From the NCBI GenBank assembly GCA_019116025.1, contig DXCM01000060.1, positions 1 through 64,000 on the forward strand: 64,000 nucleotides of DNA, given 5' to 3'. The notes beneath the pieces are model-generated. The model saw only the letters and a list, made by a program, of their open reading frames with translations. It made no database searches and was not told where the DNA came from. A program made the translations under genes and the position numbers. Positions 62,772 through 64,000 of the stretch are shown in pieces (the first letter of the stretch is position 1; each line of letters begins with the position of its first letter). Source of the DNA: Candidatus Companilactobacillus pullicola. Its GTDB lineage: Bacteria; Bacillota; Bacilli; Lactobacillales; Lactobacillaceae.

Positions 62772-63506
62772 ATGTCAGAATATACAACTGGTGAATTGGC
62801 CAAATTAGCATCAGTATCTGTCCGGACACTACAATATTACGATAAAAAAGGTTTATTAAGACCCAGTAAAATCGTGGAAAGTGGTCGGAGAATATATACC
62901 GATATAGATTTGAGTAGGTTAAAGCTGATTCTTTTATTAAAAAAGTTAGGTTTGTCGTTAAAAGCAATCGATGAAATTCTTGATAGTAAGAATTCTATTA
63001 CTGTTTTAAATTTACTCTTAGAACAGCAACAAAAAGCCATTAAAGATACATTGAAAGATTCACGTGAACAATTAAAAACAATAGAAGAGTTGAGAAAAAA
63101 CCTACCTCAGATCAATCAAGTATCGCTTAAGACAATTGATGACATAGAGGATATTATGAAAAATAAAAAAGAATTGCGTAAAGTTCACTTGAGAATGGTT
63201 TTATATGGGATTCCATTCAATATTTTAGAATACGGCACATTAGCTTGGGGAATCATTAAAGGTCAATGGATACCATTTATCGTTGCAATCTTTATTCTGA
63301 TTATTGTTGCAACATTAGTGACAAGATATTATTTTCATAAGACTAATTATATTTGCCCAAACTGTGGAGCTGAATTTAAGCCACGTATGAAAGATGCCTT
63401 CTGGGCCAAACATAACATCAGAGCTCGTAAGTTAACTTGTCCAGTATGCGGTCAAACGAATTACTGTGTTGAAGTTTATGACGATGGGCAACTAAAGAAC
63501 TCTTAA
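62772..63506 (+). CDS. Membrane-anchored MerR regulator with C-terminal zinc ribbon
   Basis: The 244 aa have a MerR winged helix at the N-terminus (YTTGELAKLASVSVRTLQYY, DKKGLLRPSKIVESGRRIY) and a long helix near 85-140. Two membrane helices follow (LYGIPFNILEYGTLAWGII, WIPFIVAIFILIIVATLVT), then a zinc ribbon with two pairs of cysteines (CPNCGAEFKPRM and CPVCGQTNYC). The start ATG follows AAGAGGTGAT. A membrane-tethered DNA-binding protein with a cysteine metal site suggests sensing of envelope or metal stress; that is inference. Confidence 0.85.
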   Translation: MSEYTTGELAKLASVSVRTLQYYDKKGLLRPSKIVESGRRIYTDIDLSRLKLILLLKKLGLSLKAIDEILDSKNSITVLNLLLEQQQKAIKDTLKDSREQLKTIEELRKNLPQINQVSLKTIDDIEDIMKNKKELRKVHLRMVLYGIPFNILEYGTLAWGIIKGQWIPFIVAIFILIIVATLVTRYYFHKTNYICPNCGAEFKPRMKDAFWAKHNIRARKLTCPVCGQTNYCVEVYDDGQLKNS

Positions 63507-63576
63507 GAGGATATGGATAGTGCTAGAATTGTCCACAACAAAACCGATTTTTAAGGAAGAAGCCAAAAGTATTCAC

Positions 63577-63609
63577 AAACTAATCAAAGTTATGTTATAT
63601 AATTAGTTT
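63577..63609. promoter_or_regulatory. Possible operator before the CopY-type gene
   Basis: The inverted repeat AAACTAAT (63577-63584) / ATTAGTTT (63602-63609) spans a -10-like TATAAT (63598-63603). It is not the usual cop box TACANNTGTA. Confidence 0.4.
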
Positions 63610-63629
63610 ATCAAGAGAGGAAGATTTTG

Positions 63630-64000
63630 ATGGATACTGTGGCAGTAAAGAAAGAACAGAAAAAAGTTGAAATTTCTTCAGCGGAATGGCAAATTATGCG
63701 AATCGTGTGGACTTTAAAACACGTAACTAGTACAGAAATAATCAATTTAATGCAACAAAAACAAGATTGGTCAGACTCAACGATTAAGACGCTAATAACT
63801 AGATTGACAAAGAAGCAATTTCTCAGTCGTAAAAAGAAAAATGGGCGTTACATCTATTCAGCAACGGTCTCCGAACAGGACACGATGGATGAATATGCTA
63901 ACAGTTTGTTCAACGACTTTTGCGCACACAAGACGGGGTCAGTTTTGAATGAATTGATCAATTCGTTAGACATTAGTAAGAGCGATATAGAGTCGTTACA
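63630..64000 (+). CDS. BlaI/CopY-type repressor (cut by window end)
   Basis: The first 123 codons of a penicillinase-repressor-family regulator are present. The winged helix reads ISSAEWQIMRIVWTLKHVTS, TEIINLMQQKQDWSDSTIKT and LITRLTKKQFLSRKKKNGRY. The part FNDFCAHKTGSVLNELI fits the CopY copper-repressor branch better than BlaI, but the diagnostic CxC motifs would lie past the window end, so the ligand is open. GAGAGG precedes the ATG at 63630. A copper-export or similar operon probably follows. Confidence 0.8.
   Translation, partial: MDTVAVKKEQKKVEISSAEWQIMRIVWTLKHVTSTEIINLMQQKQDWSDSTIKTLITRLTKKQFLSRKKKNGRYIYSATVSEQDTMDEYANSLFNDFCAHKTGSVLNELINSLDISKSDIESL

Overview
This is the replication-origin region of an AT-rich, low-GC Gram-positive chromosome. 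Gene order, strong AGGAGG-type ribosome-binding sites and gene content point to Lactobacillaceae. A Companilactobacillus-like species is plausible, but that is an inference, because no rRNA is present to test it. No tRNA, rRNA, CRISPR array, prophage or transposase gene was found.

Origin block (about 0.3-15.9 kb). oriC lies around dnaA. DnaA boxes cluster at 10.43-10.76 kb, and a second group with DnaA-trios and an AT-rich unwinding stretch lies between dnaA and dnaN at 8.88-9.0 kb. To the left, dnaA-dnaN-yaaA-recF-gyrB-gyrA and rpsF-ssb-rpsR run on the minus strand. To the right, rpmH-rnpA-yidC-mnmE-mnmG run on the plus strand. Both arms are therefore co-oriented with replication. A perfect 16-bp ParB site (parS) sits between rpsF and ssb.

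Accessory and metabolic block (16-37.7 kb). This holds a short UvrA paralogue with a Gfo/Idh oxidoreductase, a PadR/HAAS/55-aa membrane cassette, an unassigned structured RNA upstream of a CLC-like channel, an S66 peptidase, an amino-acid permease and a DXS-like transketolase behind a MerR-type promoter. It also holds nagB, an alpha/beta hydrolase without its serine, a nicotinamidase-like hydrolase, Kup, Amt, a DUF1003 protein, NDH-2, and a TetR-controlled cation/proton antiporter.

Envelope and respiration block (38-51.6 kb). This holds a GT2 glycosyltransferase, a coiled-coil protein, ackA, menA, a polyprenyl diphosphate synthase and cydABCD. Together with NDH-2 these would form a short NADH-to-menaquinone-to-cytochrome bd chain. 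No heme synthesis or earlier menaquinone genes are visible, so this resembles cofactor-dependent LAB respiration.

Regulatory and small-gene block (51.6-64 kb). This holds XRE, LysR, two MerR regulators, DUF554, a Q/N-rich membrane protein, a ThiD/PdxK kinase, DUF975, proC, an ECF S component, a GatD-like amidotransferase without neighbouring murT, pepC, a c-di-GMP EAL protein with no canonical start codon, and the start of a CopY-type repressor.

Most striking signal. Two families of intergenic palindromic elements sit almost always between a stop codon and the terminator that follows. Family A has four copies of about 175 bp forming a three-way-junction-like fold; one copy has entirely different stem sequences that still pair. 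Family B has five copies of about 105-155 bp with conserved ends and covarying hairpins. A 10-bp palindrome (CGTTATAACG) also occurs six times in the window.
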